Assembly: GCA_949318235.1 (NCBI GenBank)
Contig: OX439129.1
Span: forward strand, 31,837,243-31,901,242
Length of the DNA stretch: 64,000 bases
Direction: 5' to 3'
Origin: Ecdyonurus torrentis
Taxonomy: Eukaryota > Arthropoda > Insecta > Ephemeroptera > Heptageniidae
Shown here: positions 43,620-57,886 of the stretch, piece after piece
How the letters are laid out: the number at the start of each line of letters is the position of its first letter
How positions within the stretch are numbered: the first letter of the stretch is position 1
Position numbers and translations under genes: made by a program
The notes under the pieces: model-generated
What the model was told of the DNA's origin: nothing
Database searches by the model: none
What the model saw: only the letters and a program-made list of their open reading frames with translations

Positions 43620-46600
43620 CCACTCTAAACAGTCGCTTCTTTATTCTTCATAATTATCTTATTCCTCATATGTCCTCTTTAGAATCTAGTGCCCTGTGAT
43701 CTTCACAAGTATTACTACTGGACGTAAGTAAAAGGTCAAAATGATCGGTTTGCCTAATAAAATGTACTTAAATATCACACTTTCAATAGTCCTTTTAAAG
43801 AAGACTTTTTCTTATCGTAAAAAGACATCTATTTTGCATATTACTGTCCTAGATATTATTATTTTTCATTATTTAGATGTTGAAAGATAATAAAATATTT
43901 AAAAACAACAACAATAGAGGACAAATATTAATAAAGAATTTTAAACATTAAGTAAATCATTTGATGACAATGATTTTGGCCTTACCATTGTCGTCATACA
44001 GTAATAATTTAGAACATTTAAATAGAGGAATAATTTTACTATATTTAATGTATTCAAACATCCATTCACTTGTTTGAAAACATATAAATGAATGTGCATA
44101 CTTAAAATAAATGCCATTGTTTTTATTTGTTGCTTGTGGATACTAGATACTAACAATATAAAAATGTTTTTAGACTGCATTTTAAATCATATTTTGCATT
44201 GACATTTAAACTAGTGGTATATGTTTTCTACTGCACATTTAAAAACATTAAAATCTTTTAACATTTTGCCTTATGTCATAAGTTGTACAATCATAATGAA
44301 TGCAGGGTTGTAGTAAGAAGGCTTGTTTGTCTAAAAAAAAAAAAAAAAAAAAAAAAAAGATCTCCTACTTTTTATTTATATAAAGTTCAATGGTTACTTA
44401 CTACTACGTACAATTTTCAGGACCTGTGACAGATAAAGGAGAAAAATGTTAAGCTTTATGGGAATAAAAGTTAAAAATTATCAAATATCTATGTTTAGAG
44501 TATAGAGTTAGATTATCCATAAGTATACTAGTAAAAAAAAAAAAAAAAAAAAAATGGCCTTATAATTTTTAGTTAATTTACCACAGTACCTCCTATATTT
44601 TTTAATCTTAAGTAACAAAAAAAAATGCATACTATAAATTATATAAGCTATATACTTATTACAGCGTTACCTCATTCATAAATTTATTGTTTACTGTAAT
44701 ATATGTTATTACTTATTTAATGTGAACCGTTGTTGTAATATTTTGGTCAAGAACATTATATAGCTAAAGTAGCCATCATGTATATTTCTTAATCAACTTA
44801 TTGTTAAATTAATTTGGTAATTGTTTCTTCGGTCAAATAGTAATTTTATTTTATTTTTTTCGTAGGATTTTTATAACGATTTAGTCAACGTCTATGAACT
44901 AAAATGAATGCAAATTTCTCTTTACTGTCAAAGTTTTAAATAACATCAATAAAGACAACTAATTTGTCATTCCATATCTGACTAATATTTTATAAAAATA
45001 TGACATTTTGAAATTTGAAGTTAATGCTAAAAATTTATTAACATGCTAAAAAAAATGAAAAGATAATGTTAGCTATAAAAAATATTACCACTCACAATTT
45101 TTTATTATTTTGAGCTTTCAACTTATGTAAAGCGTAGTTAAATATTTTTATTTTACATATGATTTAAATTACGTAAAAAACAACTATATTTTATTGGTCA
45201 GATCGTTATAAAATCAATAACTAAAAATATAATTCAATTATAAAGATGTACTTTTTTTTTTTTTTTTTTTTTGTATTATTGAAAAAGTTTTTTTTTTAAC
45301 CATGCTTAAAATTATACAAACTGAAGAAAACAGCACAAATAATTTAAAATTATACTACAGTACCATAACAACATACAAAAGTAACGAGTATGCATATTTA
45401 GATACGCTGATATTCATTAATCTTCAGGCTTTCGCTTCATTTGCCGCACAAAGCGTCCTATACGCTATTACGGTACTTACATGATTTAATGACACGTCGG
45501 CAATTTGACATAACCATTTAGATTGCAAACTCACCATTACCATTTACGCCAATACAAATTAAGATACACTGCTTAGTACAAGTTCTATACACGTCTTCTT
45601 TAATTTATTTTTGTAGACAAATTTATATTTTATAAGAACATTTTTATTTTATATGTGTCTTTGATTTTTTCATTAATTCTTATATAAGTTTGTGTATGCA
45701 AATATATTATATAATATTTAGCTAATAAAAGGTAGTAAAGGGTTATGATTTAATTACTTATTATGTAATAAATGCAATTGTGTAAGCTAATTATGTAAGC
45801 TAATGTAATGATTAATTATAATAAAGCAATTATGATAATTTAAATTTCTATTGTACTGTAAAGCACGGGCTTGAAAAAAAATGTACCTGATGGGCTTATT
45901 TTGACACAAAACAAACAAACTAAGGAATGTATTTTGCAATCATTTTTATTGAACTATTATAACTATTAAATTGTAATCACCGTATAAGTGAAAATATTAG
46001 GTAACATCTTTCTTCTTATAACAACAAAGAGATCATAAATTAAAACATATTTTAATGCATGTGGTTCTTTAATGAAAAAAAATATATATACAATCGAGTT
46101 GATATTTTTTCTTATTGAATAGCCCTTAGCGTGGATAAATTTTTAAAAGAATTGAAATATTTATTTGAAAGTACATATTTTAGTGTAGTTAAAGTGTTGA
46201 TTTAGATAATAATAGTTTTAGGCGAATTCTATTAAAATATTTTGTATTTTACTGTATTTGACTTTTATTATTATTATTTATTTTTCTTTCTGTATAGATT
46301 AAATGCGACGAAATTGATGTATGATGTGTTAATAAAAATATTTTGAGTTTTTCATATAATGTTATGTATGAAGACTACGTTTATCTGACCTCTATGGTAT
46401 AAATTCTATAAGGATTACTGTGCAAATATAAGATTTCTTGTAAAATATTTTGTTACCTCTAGCTAAAAGAATAAATATCTAGCGTACTTACAGAGAGCTA
46501 TACTATAAGATTTAATGATGAAATTTTATGTAAAAATGAAGACTTTTTTTAGACAAAATTCTTTTATTGAAAATTAGTGAATCCCCGCTGAGCACTGATG

Positions 46601-48900
46601 ATTTAAAAGCTAAAAATATTGATATATATGCAATATGATAGTAACTGATGATAAATAGTATGATTATATGATAATATTAAATTTATGGATAAATTTGAGA
46701 CCATAATTTATTTTTTCTTGAAAAAAGAAGTAAAAAAAAATCTACATAGTTACATAACAAAACGTACTTTTTATGAATTTTATTATTTGTTTATACACAC
46801 TTTAAAAGTATTCTCTTTTTAATGTTACTCGAGTAAACACTTTCGCAAAATATTTACAAACTTACTTGAAAGGTTGCTTGACTTTTTTAATATAAAGAAA
46901 GTATTTTTTGTTTCTTTTTACGCTAGACTACAATTTAGTTTTTAAATACCATTTCCGTATTGTTTTAAAATTAAAATAATAATGTTATTAGTTGTTGTTT
47001 TTGCATCTTATTTGCGTATACTCTATAAAAGTTTGAAAACAACAACAAAATATTACATATCTTAACATTTAATGTTAACCTTTTGATATTATTTATTGTT
47101 ATTTCATTTTCGTTTTTCTTTACGTTATTTTACAAAATGTAAATGTAAAAAATGTAAAATGTAAGAGCTTTATAAGAGCTTTGTTATCTAAATTACTTAA
47201 TTATAATGATTCAAAGAGCATTAAAATTTGCTATCAATCTATATTTTTATTATAATCATTTTATTAACATCATTATTATTTGCACAATATAAGTAATAAA
47301 TTCTACTGATTGTATTAAAATCAAGGCTACTCATTATCTAATTAAAACATGACTCTGTACTTGGATAAGTAAATTTATGTATGATGTAAAACTACAGTAC
47401 TATCAATGAAACTTCAGTCCAGTAGTAGTAAAAGTAATATTCTTGTACGCACATTGCATAATACTATACATAACGTGCTATAAAAAAAAAATCATATTTA
47501 AATTTTAAAAAAGGCAGCTAAAAATATTTAACAAATCATTTCTATGAACAAGTAGTGTATAGTATGAAAAGGTAAGTAGGCGTAAAGAAAATGGTTTTTT
47601 TTTAATGTACGTATTAATGTTTATTATGATGAGACAATGTCAAATGATGTCATACTTTAGAACGGTATTTGTAGTAAAAACATTTTATAGTAGTAGTATA
47701 ATGATATAATAATACAACACATTATACTGTACGTACATAAGAGTGTAAGTACTAAAAAATACAAGTAAAATGTTTGTAAATTACAAATCATTTCTATGGC
47801 CTTTTACATAAATGTGTGAGCAGAGAAGAAAATTACTATATCTGTGAATAATTTGAAAAGTTTTTTATTTAATATAAATAAGTACTTTTTTTAATATCTT
47901 AATTACATTATTTTATTATTATTGTGAAAAATAAAGTTATCACGCTAAATTATCATAAGGAGGCAAACAAAAAAACAACATAATTTAATGTATATTTGTA
48001 ATTTTTTTCATTCATTTTTGTTGAATTCTAATAAGTATGGAATTTGCATTAAATACGTATACCTTTTCAGTAAATTTACAGAAGATTTTTTATTAAACTT
48101 TGGTTTGTAAACTGATTTATTGATAGGAAACTTTTGGAATTTAACTCCTTAAATTATTATATTTTTAAACTCTTTTGATAATAGTTATACTCTAATGGAC
48201 TATTTATTAATAGATGATAAATAATAATAAAAATTCTTATTCTTTTTATTTCATGGATTTGGAGAACAACAACAGTTGTTTGTGAGTTTGAGAGTGGCCG
48301 AAAATAATAAATGACATTTTGCAATCACTAATGACCTTCAATAAAGTAAAATGGCAAATTTTTATTGAATGTTGTAGAAAAAAAAAAATAACATGTTTCA
48401 TTAGCATGAAAATAGGTTATATATATTGCAGTTGATGAGTATTTGATTTGCTGCCATCAAAATTCTCGAATGTGAGTTAAGCTGCATAATTACTTTTACT
48501 ATCGTATGAATATTGCGGACGCTACATAATACAGTCTTTTGATGTTTCTGATATGATTTCTGTATTTCAAAGAATGTTTTGATTGGGTATAAATGAGAAC
48601 ATAATTATTTTATTAAAAACGAAAACTTTTATTTACAAAAAGACAATTCAAACTTTTTTACACAGTTATGTGCAAATATTGAGCTATTCATATTTTTACA
48701 AAGCAAAAAATAATATTGCTTTTTCTTTAATAACAAGAAAATATATAGAAAGTACTCATACATACACATATTAATTAAATGTACATAATTTTTGAAATAG
48801 TTTTATCGAAAGAATCACAATTTGGATTGATATTATTTATAATCATATTTAGGAACGATCACATTTGCTCACAGAGACAATATATATATAAAAAAAAAAT
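43620..48900. other. Intergenic region between genes 5 and 6
   Basis: AT-rich, with poly(A/T) runs at 44332-44358, 44533-44554 and 45251-45272 and a degraded copy of repeat R1 (44380-44612). Frames such as 43941-44180 and 45302-45484 have no recognisable domain and I do not call them. Confidence 0.65.
44380..44612 (+). repeat. Dispersed repeat R1, degraded copy 3
   Basis: Aligns in pieces with R1 copies 1 and 2: AAAGTTCAATGGTTACTTACTA near the start, then ATTTTCAGGACCTGTGACAG, CTTTATGGGAATAAAA, and TTTAGTTAATTTACCACAGT near the end. An inserted poly(A) run and deletions shorten it. Confidence 0.6.
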
Positions 48901-48942
48901 AAGAGGAAATATGGATTTATTGGTAATCAGATATTGAATGGC

Positions 48943-51181
48943 TTAACCGCGAGGAGCAGGGGCAGCTTGTTGTTGGGGCTGGGAAGCGATGAAGTCCAGA
49001 GAACGTTGGATGGCCTCTGGGATTGGGGGTGGGGTTGGGAGATGAGCACCCTCAGCACGGAATCCGTTCTCATCAGCGATATAAGTGATGGTATAAAGAA
49101 CGCCATCAGGTCCGGTGTAAGAGTAAGATCCCTGGACAACCTGGGCTTCAGAATCTTCTTCTCCGGTTCCTCCCAGACTCTTCACATATCCAGATTCGTC
49201 AGCCTTGATTCCATTACCAGTCTCGTAGCTGTAATATACAAAAGAAAGTTAATTTTATTTTTACCTGTCACAACTACACTTTTTTATAAGATTTGTAATA
49301 AAAAGGAATTAATCTTTTTTTTTTCTTCTTTATATATTATTCAACATGCTACTTGCATTAAATATTTAAATTTTACAGATGAGAATATCATTACAGTATC
49401 TTTATTTATTTTTATTGTCTATATTTTTATTTTTAATTCTTGAAAATGTTCATGTTAACATGTTATTATAATTCCAATTTTAAATAAGGAACTTTAAAAC
49501 TGATATATTACCTGAATTTGTAGGATCCATCATGGTTAACTCCTTCGTTGTCCAAACGCAGGATTGGGATGGGCTCCTGGGGGTTGCTTTGTTGGGGGCG
49601 TGCGCTGCATACTGCAACAAGCACGGCGAGGGCGAGAGTGACCTGTAGAACAAACAAAATTTAGAAGTTAAAAAAAAAAAATAATAATAATAAATAACAA
49701 TCAAAAAAATCTACGTTAAAGTTTTATTTTTATTATTTCTCGGACATATCTGTGCTATTTACACTATTGCTAATATGTTCAAATGTTATATTTATTAGAA
49801 AACAAAAAGTTAAAGTGTACAAAAGATACCACGGTTCTTTAAAAAATCGTTCATTCGAATAGTAAATCATAATTCTACGACAAATATAAATGGATTTCAT
49901 GTATCGTTTCAAAAAGGTCATTTAGAAATTGTAAATATATGATGTACGGAAATATTTAAAACGTGACTTGTAATGAAGATGACAAGACATACTTGACTCC
50001 CACACACTTTATGTATTTTTAGTTATGAATGATTTAAAAAAGAAATCAATAAAAACGCGGAACATAAATATATAGTATTTCAGTTAACATTTTCTTTACT
50101 TTCATATCATTAGAATGCATGTAAAAAATGAATATGAATTTATAACATAAATATTTATATTTTATATACACAATAAAAAACGAATAACAAGTGACATTTA
50201 AAATTTCAATGGATTGCGTAATATCTATATTCACTTATTGTGTAAGATAAAAACATTAGAATAACGCTCAAAGGCTATATACATAAATATAATCTTGATA
50301 TATAGGATGATAAACAATATAAGAAAGTTAATATATTACCTTTATGTAATGAAATTTGGACACATGTTAACAATATTTACAAGAATATATTTTAGATTTA
50401 GGTAATATCATTGCTTAAAAACCGTGTTAGATTTCAATACAAACAAACAAACAAACACAAGTTTTTAAAGAAGTTGAAAATTTGAAATTTTTTAACAATT
50501 TATAAACAACACTGCTTTCTATACTTTCAAGTATTGCCATCAGATTTCAATATCTTAAATATTAAAGGAAATTGCCAAATTAACTGTAAATATCTTCAAA
50601 TATAAATTATGATTGATTTTCACACAGACAAAATAAGTAATTGGGTACCTTTCTAGTTAGTAAAAAAAAAATATATATCCACTCATTCTTATAAGTGCAA
50701 TATCATTGTTTCTTAATTTAACTGAACTGAATTGTATGAACAGTTCACACAAGCAAGAGTAAGTCTCACAAGTAAACTGATACTTTACTCATTTACATTC
50801 ACAAACAAATAAGAAACTAAAAATATATCCAATTGACAATCGCAAGTGAATTTAGTATAATTTAGAATTAAAATTTCCGTTTTCGAAGCACTTGATTCTG
50901 TAGCTATTATAAAGGTGAGAATACCCCATAATTAATGTCCCTGAATTTAAAATTATTAACACTGCTTTATCTCTTATCAAAGGTTTGCTTGAAATTTTGA
51001 GATTTTCACACAAATTTTAAGTTTTTGTTTTGTTTGTTTTTATATGAACACTGATGGTGATAAAAAGATATTATCAATAAACACCTTTAAGAATAACTTT
51101 TTAGATTTTTTTTATCACGAAAATGTTGTATAATAATCCTGATAAGTTGCTGAGAGAAGCACCTACCTTGTAAGCTGCCAT
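48943..51181 (-). CDS. RR-1 cuticular protein, gene 6 (3 exons, 143 aa)
   Basis: Exons: 51181-51167 (MAAYK), 49642-49512, 49228-48943; 432 nt in total, the same exon lengths as gene 5. Intron 1 is 1.52 kb and phase 0; intron 2 is 283 nt and phase 2. Signal peptide is residues 1-19 (ending AVCSA), then RPQQ. The linker has [18 protein letters not shown]. The RR-1 domain has [14 protein letters not shown] (GP and VL replace the GD and QV of gene 5), [11 protein letters not shown] and HLPTPPPIP. The last 45 codons are identical in DNA to gene 5, while the upstream half of exon 3 differs at many synonymous sites. An AATAAA at 48916-48921 lies only 22 nt past the stop, so the true poly(A) site may be farther on. 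Confidence 0.94.
49229..49511 (-). other. Intron 2 of gene 6
   Basis: 283-nt AT-rich intron. Nothing else supported. Confidence 0.85.
49643..51166 (-). other. Intron 1 of gene 6
   Basis: 1.5-kb AT-rich intron. Short frames within it (49733-49921, 50046-50234) show no features of real exons. Confidence 0.75.
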
Positions 51182-51228
51182 TGTTGAGGGTGTAGTTGGA
51201 AGTGTTGTAGATGAGAATGTGGAGAAGG

Positions 51229-51236
51229 TTTATATA
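51229..51236 (-). promoter_or_regulatory. TATA box of cuticle gene 6
   Basis: TATATAAA on the minus strand, 48 nt upstream of the ATG. The upstream 60 bp is GC-richer than the surrounding DNA. Confidence 0.6.
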
Positions 51237-53584
51237 CCCACCTGCCTAGCTCATCTTCGCGACCCCACTCCCGTGAGTGTCGCGCCCTATACACATGGTA
51301 ATTATATGAGTGGCCTCCTTTACTTATACTGGACAAAAGGTCAAATTTTCTAATAGGCATTTTCTGACAAAGTTCACATATTATTGAAATATTACTGTAA
51401 CATTTTTTTTATCATTTTTTTTACCCTTTTTTATCCTTAAGGTATATTTTTTTATGTAATATAAAAAAAAATGTCTGCTTATAATTATTTGAATATATGT
51501 AAATATTTACGTATGAAAATTGTAATATTATGATTTGAAAGTTATCACTTTTTTTAAAATAATCTCTGGTCAATGTCACTAACAAGAAATTTACGTAAAG
51601 AAAATATAAAATAATATAATAATAATTTACGTAGAAAGTAATTAAATTTACGTCATTACAACGTAATTTTAAAATTAGTTTTAATGCAGATATTTTTTTT
51701 TTCTTCAAAGAATATCATTGTTAACTTACAAGCAGAAAAATTGCATTATCATTTTATATTATGAAATTATTTAGATCACTTTTACTTGAATAATATTTTG
51801 TATATATGCAAGTTAGTATAAAACGTCAACATACAATAAACTTAGTAATTTACATATTATTTTTAATGAGCCTTATATATTCTTTTTTCTTTCTTTACAT
51901 TCTTGTTGTAATAAAATAAAATGTCAACATTTATCGTTATGAAATATCATTTTAATTTTTAATATTTTATCTTTGTATAATTCTTGTAAAAGTGAATTAT
52001 ATCTTATATCATCCTACATTTTAATTATTTTCTTAGATTATCTCATTTTTAATTTTCCTTGTACCAAGTGGTTTTTCTAAAGATTCCTTTCTCATCTGGG
52101 ACTTATATAAAAAGGGTGTGTTTAAATGATATTTCTTGGGACAATGTATCATATCCTTACGTGATGTCATCAGCATGTAAATTTTATGTACTCTACTGTT
52201 TACTTTCATTATTATTTTTATATATTTTATCGTTATCCTAATTTACTCAATTATAATAGGTGGGGAATCATGATTATTTTTATAATAATTTTATGACAAA
52301 AAAAAAATCTTTTTCAAAGATCAAGTACGCAATTATTGTTAGTAAAGAAAAAGTAATAACTTTCTGATTTCAAGGGCCGTTACTTAAACCAATCTTCACT
52401 TCTATCCAATTATTAAAACCTACAAAAAAATAACACTAATAAAAAAAAAAGGTTTAATAGTAATAATAATAATAAAGAAAGAAAGAAAGAAAGAAAATTA
52501 AATGAAATGTCGTTCAAAATTTTAAATGTAAATTTCTTTGTTCATATATTACGTAATAAAATTCTAAGAAATTTATAATTTTAATATTTTAATATTTAGG
52601 GTGTACTTTTGCATATTAATAATATTAAAATTTTAAATATCATCAAATACTCTACGTTTATTACATACAATAAGTGGAATAATAGAGGTTACATTACATT
52701 GTGAAAAAAAATATCCTCATTACATGATCATCACGAAAATATTTAAATGTATTCAAATAATATTGAGACATATCTCAGCATGTAGTAAAATAAAATAAAA
52801 AATAAGAAAGGAAATACCTTTCTTATAAAATACAAGTCTGTTGTGTATAGATTACCTTATTATTTAGTTAAACGAATAAAAAAAATTCACATGATTACAA
52901 TTTTATTTTCTTTGATGTAAAATATATTATATAAAAGGTTATATATAATATAATTTTATTGGACTTGAAAAGGGCTTGACTTGTGTATTTATTGAACTAT
53001 GTTTTTTTTTGAGAATGATATTTCTTATACACTTAATAATGTCAAAATATGTACTTTTTTTTCAATACTTAAACGTATGCATAATATAATATACTGTTTT
53101 AGTCGATTTGAATCAGATTTTTTTTCCGTTGAAATTCTATTTTATGGAATATTTTATAGGCAACCTTGTTCCCCTTGTCCTCAAAAATACGCAACACATT
53201 TACATAACCGTAGTCAATCGTCATTTTTTTTATTTGCTATCGTTGTTGTTTCTACTGTATACAAGAATTGTATAAGATGCGTTTCGTTTTGTTCTTTATT
53301 TATTATCATCGCAAAACGGGAAGTGTTATTTAATCCATGTAAAGACTGTGATACTTATAGACATACAGTTTTACTCTATTGCCTTATGATAGAACAATGG
53401 AAACTTTAATTAATCCACTGCTCATATGTACCCAACTGTGATAATATGTTTCTCCGAAAACTTGCGTCAAAATTGCAATGTTATTCTTACGAGAAAAACA
53501 CCTGCTTAAATGGTAAAATATACTATCACAACATCACAACCATTATAATTAAGGGATTTCTCTTCATTGATTTAAAAAGGAATT

Positions 53585-53856
53585 TCAGGGTTTACAACAT
53601 GGTTTCTTCAATGTTAGATAATGAGAAAAACTGTTCGTATAAACTCACATTATTATGATGACCCAAAGCCCTTCCGTAGCCCCGCAAACTCGTGATCATC
53701 CTGCGAGATATGCAACTCGTCCCGAATCTTTTACGTCTTAGTCAAGGCTTTACTATAGGCGGGGTGCATATCTCGCAGGATGAGTGCATGTTTGCGGGGC
53801 TACTATAGGGCTATACGGAGGGCATTATCTAACATTGAACAACCCCTGAACTTCTT
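53585..53856. mobile_element. Foldback element, about 270 bp
   Basis: A 15-bp exact inverted pair, CAATGTTAGATAATG (53609-53623) and its complement (53823-53837), flanks a second strong pair that begins GTAGCCCCGCAAAC (53676) and includes ATCCTGCGAGATATGCA, closing at 53803. Outer TTCAGGG-type matches extend to about 53585 and 53856. The core is far GC-richer than its surroundings. No coding capacity. Confidence 0.75.
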
Positions 53857-53995
53857 CTTTAAACTTGTGCTTCAACGCCATAGTTAAGCGGTAATTAAAA
53901 TTTAAAAGTATAAGAAAAATGCAATTTTTTGGGGAAAAAAATACTCATAAGCTATTTTTGTTTTCATATAGGTTAAAATAAGTTGTTTACACCCG

Positions 53996-54111
<116 letters not shown>

Positions 54112-55160
54112 ATATTTTTATGGAAACACGTTAATGCTCTTAAGAAAAAGCTCAAAAATGATGTTTATCTTATGGTGGGCAATGTATTTATCTGCTCAAT
54201 TTTGCGCAATTTCATGCACGGCAAAATGAAATTTCGTAAATTATGCCACATTTATGACATTGTAGAATAAATGTAGCTCAATTGAGTATAAATAATTATG
54301 CTGGCACAATATAATATTTAAGCAATATAACATGCACTCTTATAAGAGTGTTGCTATAGTATAACTATTACCTATTTTGCAAGTGCATATGAAACCACCC
54401 CATTTGTAAATCTAATAAATTTGATAATATAAATGGATCATTGCTATCACAGGACGGACCTATGGTTATGCATCATAATAAAATATTTATTTACTGTAGA
54501 AATTACAGCTACAATATAAAAAAAAAAAAAAAAAAAAAAAAAAACTGAGACAGCAAAAAAGTGTGAAGTTTAAATTAAATTAAAACTGACGTGAGTGTAC
54601 CTTGACATAACATAATGTTGATAATTTGTTTCCTTAATATTTTTTATTATACATGGAAACAATAATAAAATGACTCCTCCTTGAAAAAAAAAAGTGTTTA
54701 TTATATACCTTTCTTTCCGTTATCATAAAAATCCTCATGTGTGAGATCGTAATTATTTGTAATTAATGAATATTATTATCATTATTCGTGGGAATAAATT
54801 ATTAAAATATTGAGGGTTGACATTATACGTATAGTTAAACTATATATATCACATAACATATTTCACATTTACTAATACATTGGAATTTTATCTCGTGTGA
54901 TTTTTTTTCTCTTTACTAGATTTAAAATCTCACTGTCACTTCTCATCAAAGTGACTGACTCATTAATTCCTTTGTTATTTAAAGCACCATTGTCACACCT
55001 GTGTATTTAACAATCTAGCTTTTAGATGAAAGAGTATTTTTACTGTGTATTAAAATACTTCTTATTAGTTATGATATAATTGCTTACGTTTTGGCAATGA
55101 ATTAATGTATACTTTTATTTTTTATTATTATTATTTTTTTTGAAAATAGTATACAAGTGC

Positions 55161-55498
55161 TTAAGGGTTGTATATAGATGGCTTGTATCTCAAAATTTAA
55201 AAAGAAAACTTCCAAATTTTATGATGCCATCTTAAAGTTAACAGTATCAGCTACCTATGATAAAATTTTCAGAACCCGTGACCATCAGATAAGAGAGAAA
55301 ATAATTATTGAAATTAACATGGGCTCTTATGGGACTAAAACTTCAAAAAATCATAATTAAAAATCTAGCATGGTGACCCCCCAAAATTTTTACATTTTTG
55401 AAGATACCTAATCCTAATGTATCACTGTACAAAATTTCAGATTTTTCTGTCTTTACAAATTTTTAGTCAAATCCCGCAGTAGCTGATTTCCCACCTTA
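55161..55498 (+). repeat. Dispersed repeat R1, copy 2
   Basis: Same-strand match to 20391-20737. It begins TTAAGGGTTG and ends CCACCTTAA, so the termini may be short inverted repeats. A 60-codon frame (55178-55360) is also readable in copy 1 but interrupted there by a TGA, so coding is doubtful. Confidence 0.85.
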
Positions 55499-56757
55499 AT
55501 TTAGATCTTTAATTATTTTTTGTGTACATTTTAATGAGGTAATCACTTAACATACGTTTCTTTTTATGACCTTTTTTGAAATTTTAATTTTTACATTTTT
55601 TTTTTGTCATTCCTATGATACGCACTTGATATTTAGCCTTCATATAATGTAATTTTGTAGCTTGTTGTAATAAAACCAGAAATTATATTATGTATACACA
55701 CCTATTGCCTTCAGTATAATAAGTAATAAAATTTATTTAATTTAGGCTTAAACATTTAACAAGTTAAATTTAAAATTATAATGAACTAAGAGATACTTAT
55801 TTGTCTTCTTTTGTCTTTTATACTGTAGTTGCTAAATATAATTATTATATATAGCTTTTATGGTACAATGCAAAGATTTATTTTTATGAATGTATTAACA
55901 AGACCGTGAACAAAAGCTGTTAATTTGAAATGTCTGGTTCAATTAACGTATTCTAATCTTTAAGGAAGATAGGTTTTGTTTAAACAATTAAAGGAGTATC
56001 CTTTCACCTTTAAAGAAGGTTAAAACGTATGATACTCCTATTATTATTTCAATGAACTCCAAGAAGACATCTGCTGAAGCTACAAAAGGAAAAGAAGAAG
56101 AAGAAAGAATTTTTTTATTCCAACGTGCCTATTCACATTTACATTTAGTCGATTTATTATATTGATTACATTTAATACATGATTTACAACATTTCAATAA
56201 ATTTCCTAAAGGTATTTTCAAGAATTACTGGAAAGCTAAAAAGTATGATAAATAAGTTATTAATTAGCATTACGAATGTACCAAGCGGTCGTGTAACTTG
56301 CGTGGGATTCGTGAGCCTGACAACGCAGTTGGTTGCAACGATCTCTGATGTTAATATCTTGAGGAGCTTCAATATATGAGAGCAACACCTTTGTAACACA
56401 ATTAAATAATACCACGTAATGCTATTGCACATTTCGTATGGCTTATAAAATAATCTTCATAAATTTTAGGTTTAATGAAATTATTTCCATTTACAAATAA
56501 ATAAATAGAAGTTAATAGATAAATAAATAATAGTACGTGCTGTATACGAATTATAGGCATAAACAAACTCTGTATATTTATTGTAAGCTTATTCTTTATA
56601 ATTGCTATTCCAAAACATAGAGGTCCTTCAATACATTTATAAAATATAAATTTAATGTAAAATACAACACTTCTTTTTTCGTGACGTAAATAATGAGTAT
56701 AATAATAATGTTTAATTAAGTTACGTTTTACTACATAGAACTTAATGTAATTTCATC

Positions 56758-56915
<158 letters not shown>

Positions 56916-57886
56916 AATGCAAATGCAAATTAAAGTTGAGTGTGTTTCTATGAATTCCAATTGGCCGATACTATCATCCAGACACATATGGCCCTATTGT
57001 AAAATAATGTTATTAAAAACTATTTAAAACGTTCTTGTATAGTTATTATTACAAAACTTTCATGAAATACATTTTAAAGTAAATGTCATATCATTTTAAA
57101 TTTAAATATTTCTGATTGATCATCTTAAAAATAATTTAAAATGACTTTGAGAATGACGTAGCAAAAAAAAAATAATAATAATAAATCTTACATAATATCA
57201 TTATTGTTATACAAGTTTTTTTTTTTAATATATGTGGGTTTTATTATATAAGATGATCATTACTTTTAATTAAAAATAATTAACACAGTTATTCTTCTTG
57301 TACTATAAAATTCTTGTCTTAAATGGGCAAAGCAAATATAAATAATTATTATATAAAGATGTAACATTACTGGTAAACTACCCACACAATTATTTTTTTC
57401 TTTCTTTCTTTAATGTAGCATATTATGAGTGATGATGAGCACCTCCATCTATTACTATTGCGGCAAAAGCTGACAGTTTTTTTTTTTTTTTTAATTTACA
57501 CAATATTTCTGCGACAAGCTTATATATTTCTGAATGCATGACCCTTGGCCAACTACCATGACCTAAAATATTATGTTTGTTAGCTTTTTACTTTTTTTTT
57601 TTCTCTTTTCAGCAAAAAAAAATATGCACATTTTAAATGATATAATGATGTAAAGGTGTTAAATAAGATTTCAAAAATATATTTTTGTATAAAATTCCAA
57701 TTTTATTGGCAGTTATATATACATAAAGACTGTATTTTCTTTTCTCAAACAAAATAATCACAATTAAAACACAAAATATAATATAAGGAACACTTATATA
57801 AATTTAAGGGCTAGAAAATCACTGTAGGGGGTTAAGATATTATATAAAGGGAAGTAAGGGTTGGGATATAAATTGGAATATATTTT

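Noticed and set aside
48934..49443. 169-codon plus-strand frame, and similar frames at 41208-41519 and 36380-36565
   Set aside because: Antisense shadows of cuticle exon 3. The minus-strand RR-1 frame with splice acceptors explains these regions.
52999..53409. 136-codon frame, the longest outside repeats
   Set aside because: No signal peptide, domain or codon bias that I recognise; Phe/Tyr/Ile/Cys-rich composition fits random AT-rich DNA, and no splice or promoter context is apparent.
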